Shown: positions 18,530 to 26,783 of the stretch, in pieces
Position numbering within the stretch: position 1 is the stretch's first letter
How the letters are laid out: each line of letters starts with the position of its first letter
NCBI GenBank assembly: GCA_009930445.1
Contig: RZYD01000001.1
Location: forward strand, 1 to 46,651
From: Bacteroidia bacterium
GTDB taxonomy: Bacteria > Bacteroidota > Bacteroidia > Bacteroidales > BM520
Direction of reading: 5' to 3'
DNA: 46,651 nt
The notes under the pieces: model-generated
What the model was told of the DNA's origin: nothing
What the model saw: the letters and a program-made list of their open reading frames with translations, nothing else
Databases searched by the model: none
Position numbers and translations under genes: made by a program

Positions 18530-18577
18530 AAGCAACGTATTGCAAAGACACCATAAGGCCGGGAATAGTTTCCCGCA

Positions 18578-19282
18578 TTATTTAGGATTCGACAGGGTAA
18601 CAGGAAGAATACGGCCATTCATAACACCCGGGGCTATCCGGGCAAAATCAAGAATAAATTCAGCCATATGCTCCGGGGTCACAGCCGCGGTATAACCCGG
18701 AAAAGCATCATGAAACATTTCAGTATCTACTGCGCCCAGACACAGGCAATTCACCGTAATCCCCAGGGATTTCCATTCTGTTGCCATCGCTTCAGTTAAC
18801 ACGGCTAATGCTCCTTTTGTGGAGGAATATAATCCCAGTCCCGGAAATTTTTCACTCCCCTGAAAACCACCCATACTACTGATATTGATAATCTGCGCCC
18901 CACTGGGCATGCGGGGTAATAACATTTTGGAAAGTAAAAACGCAGCGCGGGTATTTATTTTATACATAGTATCGAATTCCTCTGCTTCCATAGCGCGTAA
19001 GGGTTTATTGACAAGCCACCCGGCATTGTTGATCAGCAAATCAAATTTATTGGCAATTTCGGAGAGTTTGTGGCTAAGCACGTGATAATCTCCCGCAGCC
19101 AGGTCAAAGGGAAGGACATAGAGGCGCGCTGACGGGAGAGCAGAAAGCACATCCATGCGCAAGGCTTCTAGTTTTTCGCGATTTCGTGCCAGGGCAACCA
19201 CAAGATTTTCGGGATGGATTGCGGCCTGTCTGGCCATTTGGTACCCAATTCCCCGACTGGCTCCACTAATTAAAATATTCAT
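18578..19282 (-). CDS. Short-chain dehydrogenase/reductase (SDR) family oxidoreductase
   Basis: This is a classical SDR of 234 aa. The Rossmann-fold cofactor motif GASRGIG is at 7-13, the structural motif NNAG at 85-88, the catalytic Ser near 135-136 (IINISSMGG), and Tyr152/Lys156 in YSSTK. LARNREK after the second strand hints at NADP preference, but this is uncertain. The substrate cannot be read from the sequence; FabG-like or sepiapterin-reductase-like relatives are possible. It lies 48 bases upstream of rseC on the same strand and may be in the same transcript. Confidence 0.88.
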   Translation of the reverse strand: MNILISGASRGIGYQMARQAAIHPENLVVALARNREKLEALRMDVLSALPSARLYVLPFDLAAGDYHVLSHKLSEIANKFDLLINNAGWLVNKPLRAMEAEEFDTMYKINTRAAFLLSKMLLPRMPSGAQIINISSMGGFQGSEKFPGLGLYSSTKGALAVLTEAMATEWKSLGITVNCLCLGAVDTEMFHDAFPGYTAAVTPEHMAEFILDFARIAPGVMNGRILPVTLSNPK

Positions 19283-19359
19283 ACTTGTAAGGTTTATGTT
19301 TTATTCGTTTCCTATGGCTGAAATGCAACCCGATGCTTCCGTGTGTTTCGAAATAAGAT

Positions 19360-20154
19360 TTATTTTTCGATGGTTTTTTCTTCGTCTGGAGTCAGCACAA
19401 TTCCGGTAATATGCAGAAGAACCTGTGGGTGATCAGGGTCGTTTGAAACAACCGTTATTTTATTATCCTGATTACCTTTTTTATGTCCGCTACGGAATTC
19501 CACCTTCAGGAGCGCGCTTTCGCCTGGAAGTAGGGTGTCGCGTGAAGTTTGTGTTATGGTACAACCGCACCCGGCTTTAACATTGCGGATATAGAGTGCG
19601 CTTTTCCCGGTATTCCGAAATTCAAATTCACAATTATATACCGACATTTGAGGAAGTTTTCCGAAATCAATAACCGTATTGGAAAACTCAATTTTGGGTC
19701 CTACAGTTCGCATTTCTTCTGTTAAAGAAGAGAAATCTTCATGGATATTCGGGCTAACAAGAATACGGTATGGGCGCTCGGCCAAAAGGGAGGTTTCAAT
19801 AAAAAAATAGTTTATTGCCGGGCCATATACCCCATTCTCTTTTGTATTTAACGTAATTTTTGCAATTCCCTCCGACTTTGGTTTCAAAATTTCAGGTTCA
19901 AAAACCACCGAATAGCCTGCCGGAAGGTCATCTACAGTTAAGGTAACTTCTTCATCTGAAGAATTATACATAAAGATGATTTCTGTTTTAATATCACCCA
20001 TATGAACGGGCTGAAAATTTAACCCAATGGAATGAAACCAAAGGCTGCCTTTTCGGATATGGTAATACCGGTCGATGGAAATATTTTCCTTTCTCTGACT
20101 GAAAGCACAAGAAACAAGAAAGAGGGTAAAAATCACTAATGTTAATTTTTTCAT
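19360..20154 (-). CDS. DUF1573-domain exported protein
   Basis: The product has 264 aa. The N-terminal signal sequence ends in LVSC at 13-16, which fits a lipobox, followed by AFSQRK, which fits a signal peptidase I site. So it is either a lipoprotein (Cys16) or a soluble periplasmic protein. Residues of about 137-252 form the DUF1573 (HYDIN/ASH-like Ig) domain: FGKLPQ, FRNTGKSALYI, the AGCGCT cysteine cluster and VVSNDPDHPQV. A related beta-sandwich seems to precede it. The function is unknown; many Bacteroidota encode several copies. Near 20200 an imperfect AT-rich inverted repeat separates it from hydF. Confidence 0.85.
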   Translation of the reverse strand: MKKLTLVIFTLFLVSCAFSQRKENISIDRYYHIRKGSLWFHSIGLNFQPVHMGDIKTEIIFMYNSSDEEVTLTVDDLPAGYSVVFEPEILKPKSEGIAKITLNTKENGVYGPAINYFFIETSLLAERPYRILVSPNIHEDFSSLTEEMRTVGPKIEFSNTVIDFGKLPQMSVYNCEFEFRNTGKSALYIRNVKAGCGCTITQTSRDTLLPGESALLKVEFRSGHKKGNQDNKITVVSNDPDHPQVLLHITGIVLTPDEEKTIEK

Positions 20155-20258
20155 ACTTTACAATTTTAAATGTTACGGGTAGCAGGTAATTATTTTTTAA
20201 TAATCAATACGATGCTACTAATTATTGTTAAAGAACGTGTACATTCTATACAGAAAAA

Positions 20259-21488
20259 TTATAAATAATCTGACGAATCTCTTTCTATCGTTACAAAGGG
20301 TGCAACGGCGCGCTGAAAAATGCCATGAATCCAGGCAATCGTCATCCCGTAATTTGACACCGGCACTCCGGCGTCTATTGCAGGCTTCAGCCGGTTCAGA
20401 AGCTGACGGGTTGTCAGCACACAGCCGCCACACTGAATCACCAGTGCGTACTCCCGGATGGGTCGTGGAAGCGAATTTAAGCCGGATACGACCTCAAAAT
20501 GCAATTTTTTGCCCGTAAAATTACTGAGCCACCGGGGAATTTTAGTGCGTCCGATATCATCACAACTCACATGATGGGTACAGGATTCCAGAATCAGAAT
20601 GCGATCGCCATCGTTTAAACACCCTATTTTTGGTGTTCCTTTCAGATAACTGGAGAAATCACCTTTTTGGCGAGCCAAAAGAATACTGAAACTGGTTAGT
20701 GGAATGTCAGCAGGAATGGATGCATCGGCCTTAAGAAAAATCTGACTGTCGGTTATTGCCAGCGCGGGTCGGGGCTGAAGGGTACTTATCACCTTGTCTA
20801 ATTCGCGTTCCTTGCATACCAGACAGATGCAATCGTTGTCGAGTGCATCGCGGATTGTCTGCACCTGAGGAAGAATCATCCTTCCTTCGGGAGCCTCAAT
20901 ATCAATAGGAGTAATCAGCAATACCAAATCTCCTTGTTTCACAATATCGCCAATCAGTGATGTTGATTTAAAGGCTGACTCCGGGATGCTTTCGCGCATT
21001 AAACGGATAACGCCTTCCTTATCAGGTGCAACCTTGGTACTAAAGGGGAGTACGGGTACTTTTAGTTTTGAGATTAAATCGTCGACAAAACCGTTGGCTG
21101 GACGATGTGCATCCGTTTTATTATGGAGAATAATATAAGGGATTTCCAATGACGAAAATTGCTTCACTAAAGTTTCTTCGGGTAACCCGAATTCGCTGTT
21201 GGCAATCACCAATAAGGCCATATCAATTATTTTCAGCGTGTTAAGTGTTGAAGCGATTCGTTTTTCCCCCAATTCACCGGTGTCGTCGATTCCTGCAGTA
21301 TCTACAAGAATTACCGGACCCAATCCGGCAATTTCAATCGACTTTTTCACTGGATCGGTGGTTGTTCCGGCAACATCAGAAACAATGGCTATTTCCTGAC
21401 CGGCCAGCACATTGATTAAACTACTTTTCCCGTTATTCCTTCTTCCGAAAATTCCGATATGTGGTTTTGAATCTTTACCTTTTGTCAT
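20259..21488 (-). CDS. hydF: [FeFe]-hydrogenase H-cluster maturation GTPase HydF
   Basis: HydF is the scaffold on which the 2Fe subcluster of [FeFe] hydrogenase is assembled before transfer to HydA. From the ATG at 21488 it has 409 aa. The GTPase domain shows G1 GRRNNGKSS at 15-23, a TTTDP switch region near 42-46, G3 DTAG at 63-66 and G4 NKTD at 123-126. A dimerisation domain follows, then the Fe-S domain with Cys303, His305, Cys353 and Cys356. The usual signature is CxH...HCxxC; here the residue before Cys353 is Gln (QCGGC). The start overlaps the end of the aspartase-like gene by 14 bases. hydE, hydG and a hydrogenase gene are not in the window. Confidence 0.93.
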   Translation of the reverse strand: MTKGKDSKPHIGIFGRRNNGKSSLINVLAGQEIAIVSDVAGTTTDPVKKSIEIAGLGPVILVDTAGIDDTGELGEKRIASTLNTLKIIDMALLVIANSEFGLPEETLVKQFSSLEIPYIILHNKTDAHRPANGFVDDLISKLKVPVLPFSTKVAPDKEGVIRLMRESIPESAFKSTSLIGDIVKQGDLVLLITPIDIEAPEGRMILPQVQTIRDALDNDCICLVCKERELDKVISTLQPRPALAITDSQIFLKADASIPADIPLTSFSILLARQKGDFSSYLKGTPKIGCLNDGDRILILESCTHHVSCDDIGRTKIPRWLSNFTGKKLHFEVVSGLNSLPRPIREYALVIQCGGCVLTTRQLLNRLKPAIDAGVPVSNYGMTIAWIHGIFQRAVAPFVTIERDSSDYL

Positions 21489-22950
21489 CCTGTTCCGATT
21501 TAAGTGTGATGTCATTGATCACAAATCCTGCCTGAAGTAGTTTTTCCGGTTGCATAATTTCCTGCAGACGCACAGGGTCGAGGATGTTTAATTTCTCATT
21601 GGCTGCAAAAACAGTAACTGCATTCTTTTGCATAAAATGAGCTAATTCTGCCGCTTTATGATAACCGATAATCGGGTTGAGCGCAGAAGTTATTGAAGGG
21701 GAAAAATAAACCTGCGCTTCGCTGTTTTCTTGGTCAACCACTAAGCCGTGAATCAGTTTATCCGCTGAAACAGTGCAGAGGTTAATCAAAATATCCAGCG
21801 ATTCAAGCAATGCATGTCCCATCGCGGGCAGATAAGCATTCAGGTCAAGACAGCCTTGTCCGGCAAGGGTAGCTATTAAATTGTCGTTTGCATAAATTTT
21901 ATGTGCGCCGGAAATAATATATTCAGGTACTACGGGATTGATTTTCCCGGGCATGATGCTGCTCCCCATTTGCAAGGCCGGCAGGGTTAATACCTGTTGC
22001 CGGGCAAGTCCGGAGGAAAGGAGCCTCAGATCCGATGCGAGTTTTTCAAGATTGACTGCCAGGGCTTTCAGTATCGCATGAACTTCCACAAGGACATCAT
22101 GGTTGGCGGTGGCATCAGTAAGGTTTTCACTTCGGGTTACCGGCAAACCGGTAACCCGCTGCAGCGTACGGGCAACCTCCATAAGGTAAAACCTCGGTAC
22201 ACTCAGGGAAGTACCAGTAGCCCCCCCACCGATATTCACCACTTTAATTCTTTCAAAAGTTTTGGAAACACGCCACCAATCGCGTGAAAAGGCCTCACTG
22301 TAATTGCTGAACAATTTACCCCAGGAAGAAGGCACGGCTTCCTGCATTTGCGTATAGGCTAACCGTAGCACATACCGGTACCTGCTTTCCTTTTGTTCTG
22401 TCTCAACACGTAATGTATTAACGGCCTGCTCAAGTTTTTTCAGCCTGAACATAGCCGCAACATGCAACGCGGTGAGCATAACATCGTTAGTCGACTGAAA
22501 AATATTGGCATCTGCCAACGGATCAGCAATGGAATAATTACCAGGGGCATGGCGCATAATCTGCAAAGCTCTGTTGGTAATAATCTCGTTGATATTCATA
22601 TGTTGGCTGGTTCCGGCTCCTCCGGTAAGTGCAGGAACCAGGCAAGAGCTATACCATTGGCCCTCCGCTATTTCTGTGGCTGCCTGCAGGAGGGCTTTCA
22701 GCGTACTTTTTGCAGGCAGGGGAAAGGGTAAAACAAGGTGTGAATTTTTTTCTTCCAGGGCCTCCTGAAAGCGTTCGACCGACTGATAAACTGCCATTTT
22801 GACACGGCCAACAGCCTTAAACCATTCAAAATGAAACACTTCCTTGCCTGGAAAATTCTCTAATGCACGTACAGTATGGATTCCATACAATGCATCACAA
22901 GGGATTTCCTTTTCGCCCAGTGAATCATGCTCTATTCGGTATTTTTCCAT
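21475..22950 (-). CDS. aspA: Aspartate ammonia-lyase-like protein coupled to hydF
   Basis: The protein belongs to the aspartase/fumarase superfamily (491 aa). Conserved blocks are GGAGTSQHMNINE near 110-122, STNDV at 153-157, TQMQEAVP at 200-207 and the signature loop GSSIMPGKINPVVPE at 329-343, which holds the catalytic Ser. These suggest a working ammonia-lyase forming fumarate and ammonia from aspartate. Some positions differ from housekeeping aspartase (AYTQ instead of GRTQ; QH instead of VN after GTS). Genes of this type occur beside hydF in other anaerobes, and a role in providing nitrogen for the bridging dithiomethylamine ligand is a possible inference. It is the first gene of an overlapping pair with hydF. 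Confidence 0.85.
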   Translation of the reverse strand: MEKYRIEHDSLGEKEIPCDALYGIHTVRALENFPGKEVFHFEWFKAVGRVKMAVYQSVERFQEALEEKNSHLVLPFPLPAKSTLKALLQAATEIAEGQWYSSCLVPALTGGAGTSQHMNINEIITNRALQIMRHAPGNYSIADPLADANIFQSTNDVMLTALHVAAMFRLKKLEQAVNTLRVETEQKESRYRYVLRLAYTQMQEAVPSSWGKLFSNYSEAFSRDWWRVSKTFERIKVVNIGGGATGTSLSVPRFYLMEVARTLQRVTGLPVTRSENLTDATANHDVLVEVHAILKALAVNLEKLASDLRLLSSGLARQQVLTLPALQMGSSIMPGKINPVVPEYIISGAHKIYANDNLIATLAGQGCLDLNAYLPAMGHALLESLDILINLCTVSADKLIHGLVVDQENSEAQVYFSPSITSALNPIIGYHKAAELAHFMQKNAVTVFAANEKLNILDPVRLQEIMQPEKLLQAGFVINDITLKSEQDDKR

Positions 22951-22996
22951 TGCAGAATTGTTTACAGGAACCAGTTTACCTATTTTAATTAAGAAA

Positions 22997-23004
22997 CAAA
23001 GATA
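22997..23004 (-). promoter_or_regulatory. Candidate -7 element of the aspA-hydF pair
   Basis: On the minus strand TATCTTTG matches TAnnTTTG and lies 46 bases upstream of the aspA-like start, between the glmM stop and the gene. No TTG was found about 20 bases upstream. Confidence 0.4.
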
Positions 23005-23010
23005 CCCAAA

Positions 23011-24405
23011 TTACATAGAAGCTGAAAAAGACCTGATCTTTTCCATGATTTCCAGTGATAGTTTTTCAGACAAGTTTTCACTTTTTGTTTCAGAATAAAT
23101 GCGAATGATCGGCTCCGTATTACTTTTTCGGAGATGGATCCATCCCCCGGGCATATCAATTTTTACGCCGTCGATCCGTGATGGGTTAAACCGGGCATAT
23201 TCCTGCTGAATCGCATCGAATAATTTATCGACATTCATTTTCGGACTCAAGGTAATTTTATGCTTTGCTATATAATACCTGGGATATTTTTGTTTCAGAA
23301 GTGAGGCTTTCGTGCGGCTTTCCGCGAGCAAAGAAAGAAAAAGAGCAACCCCTGCCAGTGCATCCCTTCCGTAATGTAAAGCAGGTAAAATCACGCCCCC
23401 ATTACCTTCCCCGCCAATGATAGCCTTAGTTTCTTTCATTTGGCGTACTACATTCACCTCGCCCACTGCTGAAGAGGAATAGCGTTGTTGGTAGGTTTCA
23501 GTAACATCGGCCAGGGCGCGTGTGGAAGAAAGGTTAGAAACAGTATTTCCGGGCACGACAGAAAGGACAAAATCGGCGCAGGCCACCAGGGTGTACTCCT
23601 CGCCAAAAAGCGTTCCGTCTTCACAAACCAGCGCCAGCCGATCGACATCGGGATCAACAACAATTCCCAGATCAGCTTGATGTTTAACAACCTGCTGGCA
23701 GATGTCGGATAAATTTTCAGGGATAGGTTCGGGATTGTGGGCAAAACGGCCATCGGGTTTTGCGTTAATCGTGTGCACTTTGTCAACGCCTAAAGCCTTT
23801 AGTAACTGTGGAATAACCATCCCTCCGGAGCTATTTATACCATCTACCACTACCGAAAATCCAGCATTACGAATGGCGTTCACGTTGACAAAGTGCAAAT
23901 CAATTATTTTATTAATGTGATAATCCACCCCATCATGAATATAAGTCCGGGTGCCCAGCTGATCGATACCGGCGAAGAGAAACTCCCCCATTTCAGCATG
24001 TAAAAGAACACTGTTTCCTTCCTCGGCATCCAGAAACTCTCCATTGGAATTCAGAAGTTTTAAGGCATTCCAGTTTTGCGGATTATGACTAGCGGTTAGA
24101 ATGATACCCCCATCGGCATGAAAACGGGTTACATTCATTTCAACGGTGGGGGTTGTAGAAAGCCCAAGGTCGATCACCTCCACGCCCAGTGAAAGCAACG
24201 TATTGCAAACCATTTCATTCACAATCGGGCCGGAGATCCGGGCATCGCGACCCACGACAATCACAGGCTTTGGGTTACCCGATTTCTCCCGGATATATTG
24301 CCAAAATGCAGCGGTATACTTAACAAGATCAAAAGGAGTAAGTGCCTCTCCGGGCTTACCACCAATTGTTCCGCGTATTCCGGAAATTGAACGAATCAGT
24401 GTCAT
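23011..24405 (-). CDS. glmM: Phosphoglucosamine mutase
   Basis: GlmM converts glucosamine-6-phosphate to glucosamine-1-phosphate for UDP-GlcNAc, peptidoglycan and LPS synthesis. The product has 464 aa, with the alpha-D-phosphohexomutase layout. The active-site serine is Ser106 in TASHNPQNWNALKLL. The Mg-binding loop DPDVDR is at 251-256, the sugar-binding GEGNGG segment lies in the third domain, and the phosphate-binding RKSNTEP is near the C-terminus. A phosphomannomutase or phosphoglucomutase function cannot be excluded by eye, but the QNWNALK form favours the GlmM group as found in Bacteroidota. It is divergently transcribed from the TPR gene. Confidence 0.88.
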   Translation of the reverse strand: MTLIRSISGIRGTIGGKPGEALTPFDLVKYTAAFWQYIREKSGNPKPVIVVGRDARISGPIVNEMVCNTLLSLGVEVIDLGLSTTPTVEMNVTRFHADGGIILTASHNPQNWNALKLLNSNGEFLDAEEGNSVLLHAEMGEFLFAGIDQLGTRTYIHDGVDYHINKIIDLHFVNVNAIRNAGFSVVVDGINSSGGMVIPQLLKALGVDKVHTINAKPDGRFAHNPEPIPENLSDICQQVVKHQADLGIVVDPDVDRLALVCEDGTLFGEEYTLVACADFVLSVVPGNTVSNLSSTRALADVTETYQQRYSSSAVGEVNVVRQMKETKAIIGGEGNGGVILPALHYGRDALAGVALFLSLLAESRTKASLLKQKYPRYYIAKHKITLSPKMNVDKLFDAIQQEYARFNPSRIDGVKIDMPGGWIHLRKSNTEPIIRIYSETKSENLSEKLSLEIMEKIRSFSASM

Positions 24406-24429
24406 CTTTTTTCTTAATTTTTATCACTG

Positions 24430-24459
24430 CAAACATAAGGATTTTCTTGCGGCATACAA
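24430..24459 (-). promoter_or_regulatory. Bacteroidota-type promoter of glmM
   Basis: On the minus strand TTG (24457-24459) and TATGTTTG (24430-24437) are separated by 19 bases, matching both promoter elements. The glmM ATG lies 24 bases downstream of the -7 element. Confidence 0.6.
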
Positions 24460-24538
24460 CAACACAAGCCTTTACAAATAAATCGGTGCCTGTTTTTATA
24501 GGGAAAAAAATAAATGGCTGTAGGTACGCGCTTTTTCT

Positions 24539-24546
24539 TATTTTTG
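24539..24546 (+). promoter_or_regulatory. Candidate -7 element of the TPR-comA-popT-aroE operon
   Basis: TATTTTTG matches TAnnTTTG and ends 20 bases before the ATG at 24567. No clear TTG is found about 20 bases upstream. Confidence 0.4.
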
Positions 24547-24566
24547 CTTTTTATTTAAATTACTAT

Positions 24567-25976
24567 ATGAGTAGATTTTTTGAAGACGGAAATGAACGGG
24601 ATGTAAGGGATTTGATCGGGCGTTTTGAAGAAATGCTTCGGTCAAATCAGGCACATTTTTTTGATGTGGATGAATTTGAGGATATTATCAATTTTTATCT
24701 GAATAAAAATAATATGGCGAAAGCCGAAAAAGCTATTAACCAGGCGATTCGGATATTCCCTGGCAATTCAATCATTCTTCTCAAGAAGGCCATTGTGCTA
24801 ATGAACAGAGACCATAATGAAAATGCGTTAAAAGTATTGACGGAGATCATAGAGATGGATCCCGGAAATAGTGAAGCCTACATTATTTCCGGAGATATTT
24901 ATTCGCAGCAAAAACAATATGAGAAAGCCATTCATTCTTATAAGCTGGCGCTTCCTGATTCCGATGAGCCCGAAAACATTCATCAGAATATTGCCTTTGA
25001 ATATGAGGCATTAAACGATTTTACCCATGCCCTTTTTCACTTTCAGAAAGCACTGGAGTTGGTTCCGGAAGACGATAACCTGATGTATGAAGTAGCCTTC
25101 TGCTATGAAATTCTGGAAGCGACTGATCAAGCCATTGTTTGGTTTAACTCCTATCTCGACAAAAATCCCTACTCTTCTTCCGCCTGGTTTAATCTGGGGA
25201 ATATGTATGCGGCCAACGATGACTTTAGTAAAGCCATTGAAGCCTACGATTATTCGATCCTGATTGAAGAAGATTTTGCTTCGGCTTATTACAACAAGGC
25301 CAACGCGCTTATGAACCTCGACCGTTACGAAGATGCCATTGCGTGTTATAAAGAAACGATGCTGTATGAAGAACCGGATGCGCTATCCATATTTTATATT
25401 GGTGAGTGCTACCAAAATCTTGGCATTTATGAAAAAGCACTCAAGCATTACAAAAAAGCGCTAAAAATGGACGAGAGTTTTGCAGATGCATGGATAGCAA
25501 TGGGTACGATCTATGATGAGTTAGGCGATTATCTTTCTGCGTTGGAAAATATGAAAAAAGGAATTGATCTCGATGATAGCAACGCAGAATACTGGTATTA
25601 CATTGCAGAAACTTACCGAAAAGAAGGAATGAATGATCTGGCGATAGAAGCGTATTCAAAAGTAACCGTTCTCGACATTTTCAACCTCGATGCCTGGCAG
25701 GATCTTTCTGATATGTATCTGATTACAGGGAATACAGAAAAATCGATCAAGGTGCTGAAAGAGTGTCTGGAAAGTAATTTCGATTCTGCGGAAATTATTG
25801 CCCAACTGTTTGTAGCCGAATACCAAAACGGGTACATCTGTCAGGCCGCCGACACGCTGTTGCGTGGGCTCAAAACAGATGCGCATATATTTATCGAAAA
25901 CCTGACGGATTTTCCTGAAATTCTGCAGGATCCGGTGGTCGCAGATATCATAAAAGCTTATATTCCTGATAATTAA
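24567..25976 (+). CDS. Tetratricopeptide repeat protein
   Basis: The product has 469 aa from the ATG at 24567 (MSRFFEDGNERD). The frame is open further upstream, but that part would cross the promoter region and start within glmM. After an acidic N-terminus, nearly the whole protein consists of TPR repeats with the usual A-x(3)-Y/F...P pattern, for example AWFNLGNMYAANDDFSKAIE, about eleven units. No signal peptide or membrane helix is seen, so it is probably a cytoplasmic protein-interaction scaffold. The partner is unknown. It lies 11 bases upstream of the phosphosulfolactate synthase gene, so the two are probably co-transcribed. Confidence 0.88.
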   Translation: MSRFFEDGNERDVRDLIGRFEEMLRSNQAHFFDVDEFEDIINFYLNKNNMAKAEKAINQAIRIFPGNSIILLKKAIVLMNRDHNENALKVLTEIIEMDPGNSEAYIISGDIYSQQKQYEKAIHSYKLALPDSDEPENIHQNIAFEYEALNDFTHALFHFQKALELVPEDDNLMYEVAFCYEILEATDQAIVWFNSYLDKNPYSSSAWFNLGNMYAANDDFSKAIEAYDYSILIEEDFASAYYNKANALMNLDRYEDAIACYKETMLYEEPDALSIFYIGECYQNLGIYEKALKHYKKALKMDESFADAWIAMGTIYDELGDYLSALENMKKGIDLDDSNAEYWYYIAETYRKEGMNDLAIEAYSKVTVLDIFNLDAWQDLSDMYLITGNTEKSIKVLKECLESNFDSAEIIAQLFVAEYQNGYICQAADTLLRGLKTDAHIFIENLTDFPEILQDPVVADIIKAYIPDN

Positions 25977-25987
25977 ATCAAAGAATT

Positions 25988-26773
25988 ATGATACATACTC
26001 TTTCACATATTCCGGAACGGGATTCGATTCCCAGAAAAAAAGGCCTGACCATGGTGATGGATAAAGGCTTGAGTCTCAGAGAGGCAGAAGATTTTATTGA
26101 AACGGCCGGTCATCTTGCCGACTTTATAAAACTCGGATTTGGCACGAGTGTGGTTACGAAACGAGTAAAAGAGAAGGTAAAAAAATATCAGAATGCAGGC
26201 TTAATCGTTTATGCTGGCGGAACCTTATTTGAAGCTTATGCCATACGCAATAATGTGGATGGATATAAGGCGTTTATCGATTCGCTGGGGCTCGACGGAG
26301 TTGAGATCTCTGACGGGTCAGCACGCATGGATCACAAAAAAAAATGTGCCTTTATTCACCGTTTTTCCAGCGAATATACTGTACTTTCGGAGGTAGGAAG
26401 CAAAAGCGCCGATGTAGAAATTCCGGAAGCCCAATGGATTGAAATGATGAAAAAGGAGCTGGAATCCGGATCACTAAAGGTGATTGCTGAAGCCAGGGAA
26501 AGTGGCACCGTTGGTATCTATAACAGCAACGGAAGCGCTGATACCAGCCTGATCGACGCCTTAGCAAATCATATCGACCCCAATGCAATCATTTGGGAAG
26601 CTCCCTTAAAAGCACAACAGGCATGGTTTATCCGCTACCTTGGGGCTCACGTAAATCTGGGCAACATTGCCCCGCATGAATTAATTGCCATGGAAACCTT
26701 ACGTTTGGGACTTCGGGGTGACACTTTTTTCCGTTTTTTACCCGAAGGATGGGAAACAAATTGCATCGAATAA
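25988..26773 (+). CDS. comA: Phosphosulfolactate synthase (ComA family)
   Basis: ComA adds sulfite to phosphoenolpyruvate to give phosphosulfolactate, the first step of the archaeal coenzyme M route. The product has 261 aa, the usual length. Family features are the N-terminal KKGLTMVMDKGLS, DFIKLGFGTSVV, YAGGTLFEAY, DGVEISDG and the C-terminal LGLRGDTFFRF. Bacteria of this type do not make coenzyme M as far as is known, so the product probably feeds another sulfonate, such as sulfolactate or a precursor of cysteate for sulfonolipids; this is an inference. It lies 10 bases upstream of the DUF368 gene within an apparent four-gene operon. Confidence 0.9.
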   Translation: MIHTLSHIPERDSIPRKKGLTMVMDKGLSLREAEDFIETAGHLADFIKLGFGTSVVTKRVKEKVKKYQNAGLIVYAGGTLFEAYAIRNNVDGYKAFIDSLGLDGVEISDGSARMDHKKKCAFIHRFSSEYTVLSEVGSKSADVEIPEAQWIEMMKKELESGSLKVIAEARESGTVGIYNSNGSADTSLIDALANHIDPNAIIWEAPLKAQQAWFIRYLGAHVNLGNIAPHELIAMETLRLGLRGDTFFRFLPEGWETNCIE

Positions 26774-26783
26774 TCCATTCCTT

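Noticed and set aside
24342..24566. Upstream extension of the TPR protein frame
   Set aside because: It would begin inside glmM on the opposite strand and run over the promoter elements; the ATG at 24567 is better placed.
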